This document shows positions 13,008 to 23,220 of a stretch of 64,000 nt of DNA, piece after piece. The notes beneath the pieces were generated by a model, which ran no database searches, had not been told where the DNA came from, and was given only the letters and a program-made list of their open reading frames with translations. The DNA is taken from contig JAMJFZ010001133.1 of the NCBI GenBank assembly GCA_026225945.1, positions 3,802,501-3,866,500 on the forward strand, written 5' to 3'. Both the position numbers and the translations under genes were made by a program. How positions within the stretch are numbered: position 1 is the stretch's first letter; each line of letters opens with the position of its first letter. This DNA is from Cricetomys ansorgei (lineage: Eukaryota; Chordata; Mammalia; Rodentia; Nesomyidae).

Positions 13008-13190
13008 TACTTATTTATTGTATATGAGTATGTGGAACGTACACATGCCACAGTGTTCACTGGAGAAGAGAAGGCAACTTGTGGTGGTCAATTATTTCCT
13101 TCCATCATGTGGATCTTGGAGTTTGAACTTAGGTCCTCAGGCTTGGCTGGAAGTGCCTTTACCCACTGAGCCATCTCTCTAGTTCATGAT
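13008..13190 (-). mobile_element. B3 SINE, antisense
   Basis: On the plus strand it reads (TTTA)n-like DNA, then 'acacatgccacagtg', 'gtggtggtcaattatttccttccatcatgtggat', 'gaacttaggtcctcaggcttgg', and ends 'cctttacccactgagccatctctctag'. The last block is the reverse complement of the tRNA-derived B3 head. The A-rich tail end lies at the low coordinate near 12920-12940. The overlapping frames at 12981-13182 are shadows of the SINE. Confidence 0.8.
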
Positions 13191-13335
13191 TTTGTCTTTC
13201 CTTAGATATGTAAAATCCATATGCACGCTGTTTTCACTACCTACTCAGCTGTTGATAGGCATCTAGACTTATTCTTTTTCCTAACTATTAAAAATAATGC
13301 AGCAACCAAAATGGCTACAAAGCTGTCGCAGTGTT

Positions 13336-13370
<35 letters not shown>

Positions 13371-13378
13371 GTGTGTGT
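13336..13378 (+). repeat. (TG)n microsatellite with CGCGCG core
   Basis: An alternating purine-pyrimidine run: TG repeats interrupted centrally by CGCGCGCG-type sequence at about 13355-13363. Alternating TG/CG is a known Z-DNA-prone composition. Confidence 0.95.
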
Positions 13379-14837
13379 CTGTGTATGTTATAAAACCTAG
13401 AAAGGAACCATGAAAAAGATGGAAGATCTTAAGGGAGAAACAACCAAAGAAAAAGTGACATGAGCACAAAAAAAGTGACTTTTTGAGGAGAGGAAAGGAA
13501 CCAGACAAGATTGGAGAAGAGCATGCAGGGGATAGTGGAAAGAAGGAAATGAATTAGAAGAAAATATAATGGCACAAATGTCAAAAACACTATAATGTAA
13601 CTTACTATTCCATCTGCTACATTTAGACTTAAATCAATGAAAGAAAACCAGAAGAAAGTCATGAGAAAATACCAAACCTGAGACTTAAAGAGAGTGAAAG
13701 AGTCTCTCCTTGAGGGATTGCTGGCAGTGACCTGTTCTTGGGAAAATGAGTGTCATTTTTTTCTGTTTTGTAGCCACTTCTAAGTTACTCTTGCTCCAGT
13801 AAATGACCTCCTGCTCACACTCAAGTAAGAAATTCTAATCAAACACATAAATAGAAGTCATACACGTATGAGGTAATTTTCTGAGAAGAGTTCCAAAAGG
13901 AGAGTGGAAAGGATGAGAAAGGAATGAGCAGGCACAGAAACAATCTAAATTTATTATATAAGTATATGAAACTTAAATAATAAATGACTTAAAGTTATTT
14001 TGAAAAATGTTAAGGCTGTTTATAAGAGTTTTATTCTAAAGTTTCATACCCATATTTAGCTTGATTACTAAGCCTCTATGAAATAAACTTAAGAATAAAA
14101 AGTATCTTTCAATCTTACCAATAAATTTAGCTAGTGTAATTTTTTTTTAATATTTCGACTAACCAGCAATTAGGGTGTGAAAAAAAAACAGTAATATCTT
14201 CTTTTTTTGCTTTGTTTCTATTTTGTGAGTACCTGAGAATCCAAAACAAAGCTTTATGCATCTAGACATGCTGTCTATCACTGACATATGATCCTCATCC
14301 CCTTGCTTCATTTGTTGTAGACATGATATAGACAATTTCCTGGTCTTAGACTAGCTGGGATAACAGGTGTATACAACACAGCATCTATCAGTGTTTTCAG
14401 TTCTAATAATTTCCCTCTTACATTTTTTCTTTCCTTTCCTTTTCTTTTCTTTCTTTTTTATTTATTTTTTGTCAGTGTTAACATCTACCAAGGAAATTAA
14501 TTGAGAACTGAGGCCTTTCCTTACCTGGTTATTATGAATGATATTTGGCAAAATGGCTAAAACGGCTTGAAATAATCAAGTTATTTGACAAGAAAATGAA
14601 TGAATAAATGAATAGGCTACTCACTACAAATGTAAATACTGTCACTAAAAAAATGCTTACATTAAGAGTTTAGAAATAAATAGGGACATAAGAAAATAAT
14701 TTCTTGTTCAGTTGAGTAAGTAAATCAGGTAACTGATATAAACCAATGTACATGTACATGATGTCTACATTGGATTGGGGGCCACCGTTTTCTTATGTAT
14801 ATTTTTAATATTTATTACATTTTATTGATTTTGCTGT
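13379..14837. other. Unassigned stretch
   Basis: No gene is recognised. A short 'ctagctgggataacaggtgtatac' segment near 14351 is reminiscent of an antisense Alu/B1-like SINE but is too short to call. A pyrimidine-rich TTTC/CTTTT run lies near 14427-14470. Confidence 0.4.
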
Positions 14838-15005
14838 AGGGGATTATGCAGGTGCCAAGGTAAGTGTGTGGAGATCAGAGTATATCACATCATATGAGTG
14901 TAGGTTCTCTCCTTCCACCAACTGGGTCCTGGTGATGGAGTTCAGTTTGTCAGATCTGAGGCAGACAACTTTTATCCATTGATCTCTGTGGATGGCCTGT
15001 CCTTA
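14838..15005 (-). mobile_element. B3 SINE, antisense (diverged)
   Basis: The plus-strand order is 'gggattatgcaggtgccaaggtaagtgtgtggagatcagag', 'ctctccttccaccaactgggtcctggtgatggag', 'tcagatctgaggcagacaacttttatccattgatctctgtggatggcc'. The last part is the reverse complement of the B3 tRNA head with several substitutions. Confidence 0.7.
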
Positions 15006-16227
15006 GTTTTCCAATGCCTGACTCAGCAAAGATCTGGAGGCACAATATCAATTTGATGATATTTTATGGCAAATTGATAATAAAAATGCATATTCTAATG
15101 AAAAGTCACTGTACAAAAAGTGTTAATAGAAATACATAGATCTTTCTAAGAAGCCCAAACAAATGTATCATACAGCAATATAAGGAAAATTGTTTTTTAT
15201 TTTGTTTCTTTCTACTATGTCTTAGAACTATATTTATTAAATTATCTGTCCAGATAACTCTTTGACAATCAAATTCTTAGGTATTTTAACAAAACTCATT
15301 CAACAACAATCAACTCTTGATTTTTTTTTTGTTTAATTAAAAGGTACTTCTGACACATCTAATCCAAAGCTCTCATTAAAATCAGCAGTAAAAGCTTCAG
15401 TGTCAATCATGTAGAAACTACGTGGGTATGACAAATTCTAATCAGCAAATTCACATATTAAAACCACTATTTCTTAGACAAGGGATTCAAACTAACTGTA
15501 CTAATTTAGAATTATGTAAACAAATATAGGAAATACTTGCTGCAATACTTTTCCCAGGGTTTTAATTTTTATTCACCCAACTGGATAATACAATGATAAA
15601 CCAAGAAAATATTTTGGTCCATATCCAGGTTGGTGGCCCCATAAATTTATGTTCTTTGGACAGAGAATGTGACCCAAAATGCAGGTACATAATGGAAAGT
15701 GCAGCTTATGATGATGGCTGATGAAAATTTCTTCACTATGGTATTCTGTACCATGGCAGACAGTCCCATAAAATTCTCTCAGCCAAAATTGCTTATTGCG
15801 TCTACAGCCTTTGAATCTTTCAAGTTTGAGAACCTCTGAGTCTTTCATGTTTCTTATCACTTTGGGGCACCAAATGAACTTCCCAGCAACTTCCAGAAGG
15901 GAAAGTTTCCATCAAGAGGAAATAAGTATATATCACATTCTAAGAAATCATTCTTGTTTAAAAACATGATTTCTTTTACATAAAAGCCAAAAGATTATAA
16001 ATGATTTTTCTCTACCGGGTGTTTATTATTGTTCAAGCATAGAAATTAACCATTCTGTGTCATTTAAAATGTTTAACTCTTAGGAGATTTTCTTGTTTAG
16101 GGTGGGTATCAAAGATTTATATTTAATTCACTGATGAGTGAGGGAACCAAGAGATATGCTGCAATGAGTTCAAAGGAATGTCCAAAGACTAGACAATTAT
16201 ATAAACTGTTCAGCAACATTGAAATCA
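15006..16227. other. Unassigned stretch with a 95-codon minus-strand frame
   Basis: No named repeat is recognised. The minus-strand frame at 15573-15860 begins MIRNMKDSEV and ends LSLYYPVG, and is followed on that strand by an AATAAA motif a few bases after the stop. I cannot match it to a family. It may be chance or a decayed retrocopy. It has no membrane segment or obvious motif. Confidence 0.35.
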
Positions 16228-16374
16228 ATTTCCCTTTCTCCCCTTTCTCTACACTTCCTGCTTCCTTTCTTGTCTTCCTCTTTCTCCCTTCATTCTTCCC
16301 TCTTTCTCTTCCTTCCTTTCTTCCTTCCTCCCTTTCTTTCTTCTTCCATTCCCCCTTTTTCCTATCTTTCCTAT
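16228..16374 (+). repeat. Pyrimidine-rich tract (CTTT/CCTT)n
   Basis: Degenerate TTCC/TTTC repeat on the plus strand, directly preceding an antisense ID-like SINE. It may partly derive from that SINE's A-rich tail on the other strand, expanded into (AAGG)n. Confidence 0.85.
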
Positions 16375-16377
16375 CTT

Positions 16378-16446
16378 TTGGCAGTATAAGGATTGAATCT
16401 AGGGCATCATGGGAAGCAAATACCTAACCACTGCTCTGCCGCCCCA
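16378..16446 (-). mobile_element. ID-like or B4-head SINE fragment, antisense
   Basis: The plus strand shows 'attgaatctagggcatcatgggaagcaaatacctaaccactgctctgccgcccc'. This is the reverse complement of the tRNA-Ala-like ID head (…agtggtagagcgcttgcctagc…). Short and diverged. Confidence 0.55.
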
Positions 16447-16499
16447 AAAAGGAAATCGGTTTTCTTTATTGATACAGAACTACTTACTGTACAGTGGGG

Positions 16500-16962
16500 A
16501 AGAGAAAGTCATCAGAAATTGAATAAGTATGGAGAGAATAGACAACCTTATCCTGTTCCTTATTTTAGTGGAATGCTTTGAGTTTCCCTCCATTTAAGTT
16601 GATGTTGTATATTGTCTTGCTGTTAGCTGCTTATATTTTGTTGAGGCATGTTCCTTGTATCCCTGTTCTCTCCATGACTTTTATCAGGAATGGGTGTTGC
16701 ATTTTTATCAAAGACATTTTCTACATCTAATGTGATGATCATGTTCTTCTTCCCTTCAGTTTTTCTAAATGGTTGATTACATTATTATTTGACATATGTT
16801 GAACCATACCTGCATCCCTAGGATGAAGTATACTGGATCATGGTAGATGATATTTTGGATATGTTCTTCCTTTTGATTTGGAAGTATTTTTGCATCTGTG
16901 GTCATCTACATTCATAAGGGAAATTGAGTTGTAGTTTTCTTACTTTGTTGGGTTTTTATGTG
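16500..16962 (-). mobile_element. L1 ORF2 fragment, antisense (reverse transcriptase region)
   Basis: On the plus strand it reads 'gacaaccttatcctgttccttattttagtgg', 'gtttccctccatttaagttgatgtt', 'tcaaagacattttctacatctaatgtgatgatcatg', and 'gaaccatacctgcatccctaggatgaag'. This is the familiar antisense order of the L1 ORF2 reverse-transcriptase region. Frame-disrupted and non-functional. It ends where an antisense B2 begins at about 16965. Confidence 0.85.
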
Positions 16963-16964
16963 AG

Positions 16965-17047
16965 CCATCATGTGGGTGTTGTGAATCAAACCCAGGTCAT
17001 CTTTAAGAGCAACAAATTAATTTAACCACTCAGTTATCTCTCCAGGC
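16965..17047 (-). mobile_element. B2-family SINE fragment, antisense
   Basis: It contains 'gtgagccatcatgtgggtgttgtgaatcaaacccaggtc' and ends 'ttaaccactcagttatctctccaggcc', the reverse complement of a B2 head. It abuts the antisense L1 piece. Confidence 0.75.
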
Positions 17048-17104
17048 CATTGTTCAGGGGGATTCCAGGAGGAAGTAGAATTGTATGTAGTTCAACTCTT
17101 CTGT

Positions 17105-17212
17105 TTTCTTTTTCTTTTAGAAATGGTTCTATGTAGCTAAGGTTGTCTAAATGTGTGGTTTTCCTACCTTCATCTCTCAAGGACTAGAACTGTAGGAATG
17201 TGCTCCCACAAC
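17105..17212 (-). mobile_element. B1/proto-B1 SINE, antisense (old)
   Basis: Plus-strand 'ttctatgtagctaaggttgtct' then 'ctcaaggactagaactgtaggaatgtgct' follow the antisense B1 order (…tatgtagccctggctgtcct… then …gtgctgggattaaaggcgtg…). Strongly diverged. Confidence 0.5.
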
Positions 17213-18150
17213 CTCTCTTTCAATCATCTTTAATTGAGGTCTCTTGTTGTGATGTCTACCCCATGGCTTATATGTCAACTGGCCACTCCACTTTCCATCG
17301 CCAACAGATTCAAAATAATTTTATGCTGTCTTCTTGCAAAGCTAGTTCTATAATTCTGTTTCTATTGAAAATTCTCCAAAAAGTCCAATTGCATTTAGGG
17401 AAGTTCTATAGGCTTGTTCTTTCAAAACCAAAACCAAAACATGAAAATGCCATCTTAGAATTCAAGACACTACTTTTCTCTAGAGACGTAAGTCTTTGCA
17501 ATTTTAACCTCTTCTTTAACATAGGAAAACTGGATAGGTAACAGCTGCTCTAGTGACTTTCATACAAGTTAGTGCTATCCACAGGCACACTTCACCAAAG
17601 GTTTCATCCTGGCTTTCTGAGGACTTCTTTCACAAGGCATTTTCTATAATGTGACTTGAGTATATGTAACCAAACAGAAACTTTAGGTACAAGATTTCAT
17701 TTTCTTGAACATCTGCTCCAAAAACATGGCAGAATGAATTACTTATATCAAAAAAACATCATCCCTCTATGTATTCAGTTCATCAGTTACATTTGTAAGG
17801 CAGTAATTACTTGAGTTATTTACCTAATTCCTATATATAGTTCAAGGACTTGAAGGTTTTACTTATGTCTGTTTAAGTATTTGTCCCTTCAGGAGTTGTG
17901 ATGTGCTCTATTTACATGAATAGAGAAAAGTAAATCAATATTATCCTGTTAAAGTCACAATTATAAATAATTAACTTATATTATTTTTAAAACACACAGA
18001 ATTCCTAATATAATACAAGTTCTGGTTAAAAGAGAAGGACTGGTTGCAAATGCCCAAGATCATGGCATACAAGGAGCAGAGGCTGGAAGATAAAAATTTT
18101 GAGTCAATTGTATGCTATAGCAATATCTTGTTTAAAGAAAATCAATAATT
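17213..18150. other. Unassigned stretch
   Basis: No gene or named repeat. The 113-codon plus-strand frame at 17200-17541 has no recognised domain and overlaps the preceding old SINE, so it is not supported as coding. Confidence 0.4.
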
Positions 18151-18335
18151 GGCTAGAGAGATGTCTCAATGATGACAAGCAGTTGCTGTTCTTGCAGAGG
18201 ACCTGGGTTTAGTTCTTTCTGATCTCCACAGGCATCATACATACCTGTGGTGCACATACTCACATGTAAGCAAAAAATTCATACATGTGAAGTAAAAGCA
18301 AATCTAAAAGAATATTTAACAATACATAAATAAAA
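18151..18335 (+). mobile_element. B2 SINE
   Basis: The head 'ggctagagagatgtctcaatgatgacaagcagttgct' is followed by 'cagaggacctgggtttagttc', the B-box region, then the B2 body and an A-rich end. It differs from consensus at several positions. Confidence 0.75.
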
Positions 18336-18586
18336 ATAAAGAGAAGAATCATTTTTTTATAGATGAAACTCTTTCTTCCAATGCTAAAAGGTACCAGAAC
18401 AAGATCTGTGGTATTCACTTGAGACACATTACTGGGATGCAAAATTCTTTCAAGAAACTACTAGGGTCCTTAGTACCATGTGACTCTTTTTCTTTCCAAT
18501 CTCATAGAGATAGGCTAGATTGAAGTAATAATTAGTCAGCAGACATTTGTTGGTGATAGCATTGAGGACAGGTAGGGCTTGTAGAG

Positions 18587-18587
<1 letters not shown>

Positions 18588-18634
<47 letters not shown>
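18588..18634 (+). repeat. (TG)n microsatellite
   Basis: Pure TG run of about 47 bases. The apparent His-Thr peptide on the opposite strand is a repeat artefact. Confidence 0.98.
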
Positions 18635-18636
<2 letters not shown>

Positions 18637-19039
18637 TCATGTGTATTTGTGTGTATGGATGGATGAAAGTCAGATGTCAATCTTGGATGTCATTACCCTT
18701 CTTCCTCAGGATGTCATCTGCCTTGTCTTTTGAGTCAGGTTAAGAAATGTGCCTTACTAGGTCAACTGTCTAGTGAGCCCCAGATACCTGCTTATCTCTA
18801 CCTCTCCAGTACTGTAGTACTGAGACATAAACTCACAGTCTAATATTTTTGGGTTCTGGAGGTTGAATTCAGGTTCTTGTGCTTGCTTTCCATGGGATAA
18901 GAGATGGTGATGTTGATTTACTTTGAAATGATTATTCAGCATATTGGAGGGTGGATCTAGAATAAGGTGAGACTCAGAATCAGCCTAATCTGCAGTTATC
19001 AAGTCCAAACTAATTTATGTCACTTTATAGTTACAAATA

Positions 19040-19520
19040 TTTGGAGTAGAGATCTTATCCTACATCCTTCCTTACCTTATCCATCTCTCTCACACAACAA
19101 CATCCAAGGCAGTCTCTCCTTGGAAACCACATTGACCAAAGAAATGGGTAGACAATTTTCACTCTCCTTCCCATCCTAATTGTTGTTTAGTGGACCACCT
19201 GCGGTGGTATCTCTTTCCTTTCTGTACCCTTCACAAAGGACCAAGAAGATCCTTTTCCACAGACTTCCTTACTGACCTCATCCCTTAGCTTAAATGTCAG
19301 CATCTGAGGCATTCTCTCCCTGGAAACCAACTGGGCTATACTTCTACCCTCATTCATTTCTGCCTTCCAATTCTTATACCCTACTCTCATCTGTAGCTCT
19401 GTAGTAGACTACCTGCATTGGCCTATCTTCCATCTCTTTCTGCACTCCCTGTGGACTTGAGAGATCCTAGTCACAGACTCAGTTTTCCTTTCTCCTGTGG
19501 ACCCTCTCATTCCCCATTCT
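19040..19520 (+). repeat. L1 5' UTR tandem monomers
   Basis: Corresponding blocks recur at about 195-217-base spacing. 'ggcagtctctccttggaaaccac' near 19109 matches 'ggcattctctccctggaaaccaac' near 19306. 'gaccacctgcggtggtatctctttcctttctg' near 19192 matches 'gactacctgcattggcctatcttcc' near 19406. 'gatcc' plus 'cacagactt/cacagactc' also recurs near 19247 and 19465. Rodent L1 promoters are built of about 200-bp monomers, so I read these as two or more old monomers. Confidence 0.6.
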
Positions 19521-19649
19521 ATCTTGTCAGCTCCTAATATCTAGAAACAAGTTCTACACACAATACTTCTAGTAACCAGTCCTGACAGGGATTCAGAAGC
19601 ACCTCTTTCTGGGCAACTCACAACCAACACATACCTAAGATCCAGATGG

Positions 19650-20635
19650 GGCAATGGAAACCAAGGAACAGAAAAACCACCTCAACACAGAAAAGAACAG
19701 ATATGAGCACCTAGATTTTCAATTTTCCTAAACCCAGATGCTTAGATGCCAGAGTAAAAACACAATCTAAATAGTCAGGAATATATATCACTGCTACAGC
19801 CTAACAGCCCTGCAACAGTAGACCCTGAGAAATGCAATATATCTGAAGCATAGGAAAAGACCTTAAAAACAGATATTATGAATATGCTCAAGGTCTTTAA
19901 AGCAGACATGAATAAATCCATTAATGAAGTCGAGAAAGAAGAAATGGATATCTCAATTAAGGAAAATATTAAATCTAAATAAATAAATAAATAAATAAAT
20001 TGAGGCCCAAAACATTCAGGAAGTCAGGGCCACTATGAAAATACCAAATTTTAATATAATACAGATAAAGGAAGGAGAAAAATCCCAGGTAAAAGGCACA
20101 GAAAATATTATCAACAAAATCACAGAACACAATTTTTCTAACCTAAAGAAGGAAGTGTCCATAAAGGCACAGAAGCACACAGAACACCAAATAAACTAGA
20201 AAAGAAAAGACATTCTCCACGACACATAATAATAAAAGCACTAAATGTACAGAACAAAGAAAAAATATTAAAAGTTGCAAGGAAAAAAGACCAAGTAACA
20301 TACAAAGGCATACCTATCAATACATCTGTCTTCTGAATAAAGAATCTGAAAGGCAGAATGACCTGGACTGATGTTCTAAAAACTCTGTGAAACCCCAGAT
20401 GCCAACTCAGATTACTATACCAAGACAGCTTTCAATCGCAATAGACTGAAAAGGATATTCCGTGATAAAACCAAATTAATACAGTGTCTATCTACAAACC
20501 TAGCTCTACAGAAGGCACTAGAAGGATAGTTTCAACCTGAAGAGGTTAACCATACCCAAGAAAACACAAGGAATAAATAATGTCATACAAGCAAATAAAA
20601 ACCTACACTACTATAACAAAATAATGGGAAACAAC
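19650..20635 (+). pseudogene. L1 ORF1 / inter-ORF remnant
   Basis: The lysine- and glutamate-rich coiled-coil-like part is visible around 19870-19975 ('gacatgaataaatccattaatgaagtcgag'), but the frame has stops. An (AAAT)n expansion at 19977-20000 breaks it further. Later text ('aaaggcatacctatcaatac', 'atattccgtgataaaaccaaatt', 'ctctacagaaggcactagaagg') matches the region that precedes ORF2 in rodent L1. ORF1p is the RNA-binding chaperone of L1; this copy cannot make it. Confidence 0.65.
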
Positions 20636-20639
20636 ACAC

Positions 20640-20873
20640 ATGGCTCATTAATAAGTATCAACATCAATGGTCTCAATTTACCCATAAATAGACACATGCT
20701 AACAGATTGAATATAAAAATTGAATCTATCATTTTGCTGCATTCAAGAAACATACCATAACAACAAGGATAGACGTGTCTTTTGGGTAAAGGATAAAACA
20801 AGATATTCCAAGAAAATTGACCCAAGAAACAAGCCCATGTGGGCATTTTAACATCTAATAAAGTACACTTCAT
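20640..20873 (+). pseudogene. L1 ORF2 endonuclease N-terminal remnant
   Basis: It starts with 'tcattaataagtatcaacatcaatggtctcaattt', which corresponds to the ORF2 N-terminus (SxxSxNINGL-type peptide). The 'tgctgcattcaagaaacata' block follows, encoding the conserved (C)(I/L)QET motif of the apurinic-like endonuclease, whose Glu is a metal-binding residue. The similarity stops abruptly near 20873. About 80 codons survive, with stops. Confidence 0.75.
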
Positions 20874-21470
20874 GGGACCTTATGAAACTAAAAACCTTCT
20901 GCATGGCAAAGGACACCATCATTTGGACAAAGTGGCAAGCTAAAGTATGGAAAATATATTTTTTACCAATTACACATATGATAGAGAGCTAATGTCCAAA
21001 ATACATAAAGAACTTATAAAACTTAAAAAAAACTTATAAAAACAACAATACAATTTAAAAAGTGGGACATACATCTAAACTGAGTATTCTCATGAAAGGA
21101 AACACAAATGGCTGAGAAGTATTTAAAGAAATTGTCAACATCCTTAGTTAACAGGTAGATGCAAATCAAAAATACTTTGAGAGTTCATCTTACACCAGTC
21201 AGAATAGCCAAGATAAATAAAACAAGTAAAAGCTTATGTTGGTGAAGACACAAAATAAGAGGAACACTCATCTATCGCTGCTGGGAGAGCAAACTTATGA
21301 AACCACCATGGAAATCAGTTTGATGGTTTCTATCAGGAAGCTGAGAATCGATTTTCCTCAAGATCCAGCTATATCATTCTTGGACATATGCTCAAAGGAT
21401 TCTATATCCTGCAGCATGCACAGAGACTGTATTAATCTGAGCCTGATGGGGTCTCAGTACTGAAAGAAAG
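20874..21470 (+). pseudogene. L1 ORF2 C-terminal remnant
   Basis: It resumes at 'gggaccttatgaaactaaaaaccttctgcatggcaaaggacacc', a C-terminal part of ORF2 well beyond the reverse transcriptase core. It continues through 'ccaattacacatatgatagagagctaatgtcc', 'tggctgagaagtatttaaagaaattgtcaacatcc', and 'gctgggagagcaaacttatgaaaccacc'. The join at 20873/20874 removes the rest of the endonuclease and the whole catalytic RT domain, an inferred loss of roughly 2.5 kb or more. A 75-codon frame (21236-21463) is part of this remnant, not a gene. Confidence 0.8.
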
Positions 21471-21674
21471 TGAACACAAGCCCCTATTCCTACCAGAAGC
21501 TATCCTCAATTGGTAAGCGCTTACAAAGGAAAAATTAGTTTTCTCCCATTAACTATCACAGGGTATGTAAATCACTCTTAAGGACAGGTTCCATGACTTA
21601 AAGTAGGGGGCCAACACAAAATGAACTCAAAGACAACGAGAATTTTTTTGTGTCTCAAAATGTATAGGAATATT

Positions 21675-22478
21675 TAATCATTTAATCTGTTAGCATGGCT
21701 GCTTTAGGGTAGAAAGAATGTTGGTTCTCACCTTTAATCACAATATTCAGAAAGTAGTGGTGCATGCCTTTAATCCCAGTATGTGGAAAACAGGAAGCAG
21801 GACTCAGAAGGAGTCAATGTCAGATAGAAAGTGATGTTTGAGATGAGTCAGTGTGAAGGGCAGGCAAAGTGATGAGTCAGAGGAAGAGTTACCAGAGTGA
21901 GTCAGAGTGAGGACATAACCAACTCTCATGGTAGAAAAAGCAGATTCTCAGCTCAGAGTCAGGATAAGTTACAGAGGCAATCAGGTAGTATGAGGCAGAA
22001 GGTAGACAAGACAATTAGGCAGTCTGACTGAGGAGAGATGCAGAGGTAGGCAGAAAAGCAGAGAGGCTTGCTGAGGCAGTATGGAGCAGTGAGGGCTCAG
22101 AGAGAGACACAGAGGCAGTTTGAAGCAGAGACACAAAAACAGCTTGTAAGAAGAAGTCAGTATCAGGAAGAATGAGTCAGTTTGAAATCAAGCAGAGCCG
22201 TTCAGTCTGAGGCAGTCAGAGAATCAGTCGCAGTCTGCCAGAGTCAGAAGAGTGAGTTTGGAAGGAGCTAGTCAGAGTGGCTCAGTCAGTAATGAATCAG
22301 AGAGGCTTAAATGATTAGACTGTACAGAGGCTGAAATGCTCCAGGGATTAGGAACAGGGATTGAATTAGACAAAGAATAATTTCTTTTTGCCCTGAATCT
22401 ATGTCTACAATAATGCTTAAAAAACAAACAAAACAACAAGAATAACAAAAACAAACAAACAAACAAACAAAGCAGGCC
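21675..22478 (+). mobile_element. Unidentified purine-rich insert in the L1 3' UTR
   Basis: Host L1 3' UTR is recognisable before about 21670 and after about 22480, so this segment is an insertion. It has a B1-like phrase near 21758 ('agtggtgcatgcctttaatcccagtatgtgg'). About 500 bases follow in which GAGTCAG, GAGGCAG and CAGTCTGA words recur irregularly. It closes with an A-rich tail of CAAA repeats (22423-22470). The tail suggests retroposition. I cannot name the family. It could be a piece of a SINE-containing LTR or a retroposed noncoding RNA. Confidence 0.5.
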
Positions 22479-22639
22479 CTTTGCATATGCATTATGGTTT
22501 CTAATTTTGTGTTTTTATGGGATTTCTCTATATTTGAATGCATGTATTTCTGGATCTATGTGTTTTCTAAGCCTTTGGCTCTTTCTCTTCTGTTTATTTC
22601 TATTTTGTCATATTCTGATATGTTTGTTTTTATATAATC

Positions 22640-22690
22640 TAAATTTATTATTATTACTATTATTATTATTGTTATTATTATTAAATTATT
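22640..22690 (+). repeat. (TTA)n-rich microsatellite
   Basis: Imperfect ATT/TTA trinucleotide run in the L1 3' UTR. It encodes the poly-Leu seen in one frame, which is an artefact. Confidence 0.9.
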
Positions 22691-23220
22691 TTAGATGCCT
22701 GTTTGTATAGTAATGTGAGAGAGAGAAAGAAAGGGTGTGAATACTGGTGGGTGGGCAAGTAGAGGGCATCTGGGAAAATTTGGGTAAGGGAAATGGCAAT
22801 CATACTAATTTGTATTACAATTTATTTTCAATAGAATATTTGGATTATTTATTTTCTTTACATAATAAATTTTGAATTGCTAAATCTATTTGAGAAATTA
22901 ATGCTTGCCCTTGATCAACTGATTGTCCAGGAGACAAGGCCAAGAATCCACATTGATTCAAGCTTTTGATACACACTTACTTTTTAATTAATTAAGTTGC
23001 TGTCTTACAATCTCAGTGCAACCATTATAAGGTCATTAGAAAATACATCTTTGAATTACAAGGAGCACCTTCATCTGCTTTGCATTACTGGAAAATTTGT
23101 AATTGAAATATAATCATTATTTTATCATGACACACTGTAGGAAATAACTTAATTGGCTAGTTACTAGTGGGATTTTATCTTAACAATACCTGAGTTCTTA
23201 GTATCCAGTAAGGGCAGACT

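Larger units (their letters stand above)
19025..22840 (+). mobile_element. L1 with 5' UTR monomers, internally deleted
   Basis: A plus-strand rodent L1 that keeps both ends. Repeated 5' UTR monomers (about 19040-19520) are followed by ORF1 remnants, the start of ORF2, an abrupt jump near 20873 to the C-terminal end of ORF2, then a 3' UTR. The 3' UTR is split by a purine-rich insert (21675-22478) and resumes at 'tttgcatatgcattatggtttctaattttgtg'. It ends near 22840 with 'tttattttcaatagaa'. Compared with a roughly 6-7 kb intact L1, most of ORF2 is gone. It is dead. Confidence 0.85.

Noticed and set aside
16228..16374. Pyrimidine tract as a splice-acceptor polypyrimidine tract
   Set aside because: It is too long and is a simple repeat next to an antisense SINE. 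No plausible exon follows.
21236..21463. 75-codon frame as a gene
   Set aside because: It lies in the L1 ORF2 C-terminal remnant and is out of context elsewhere.
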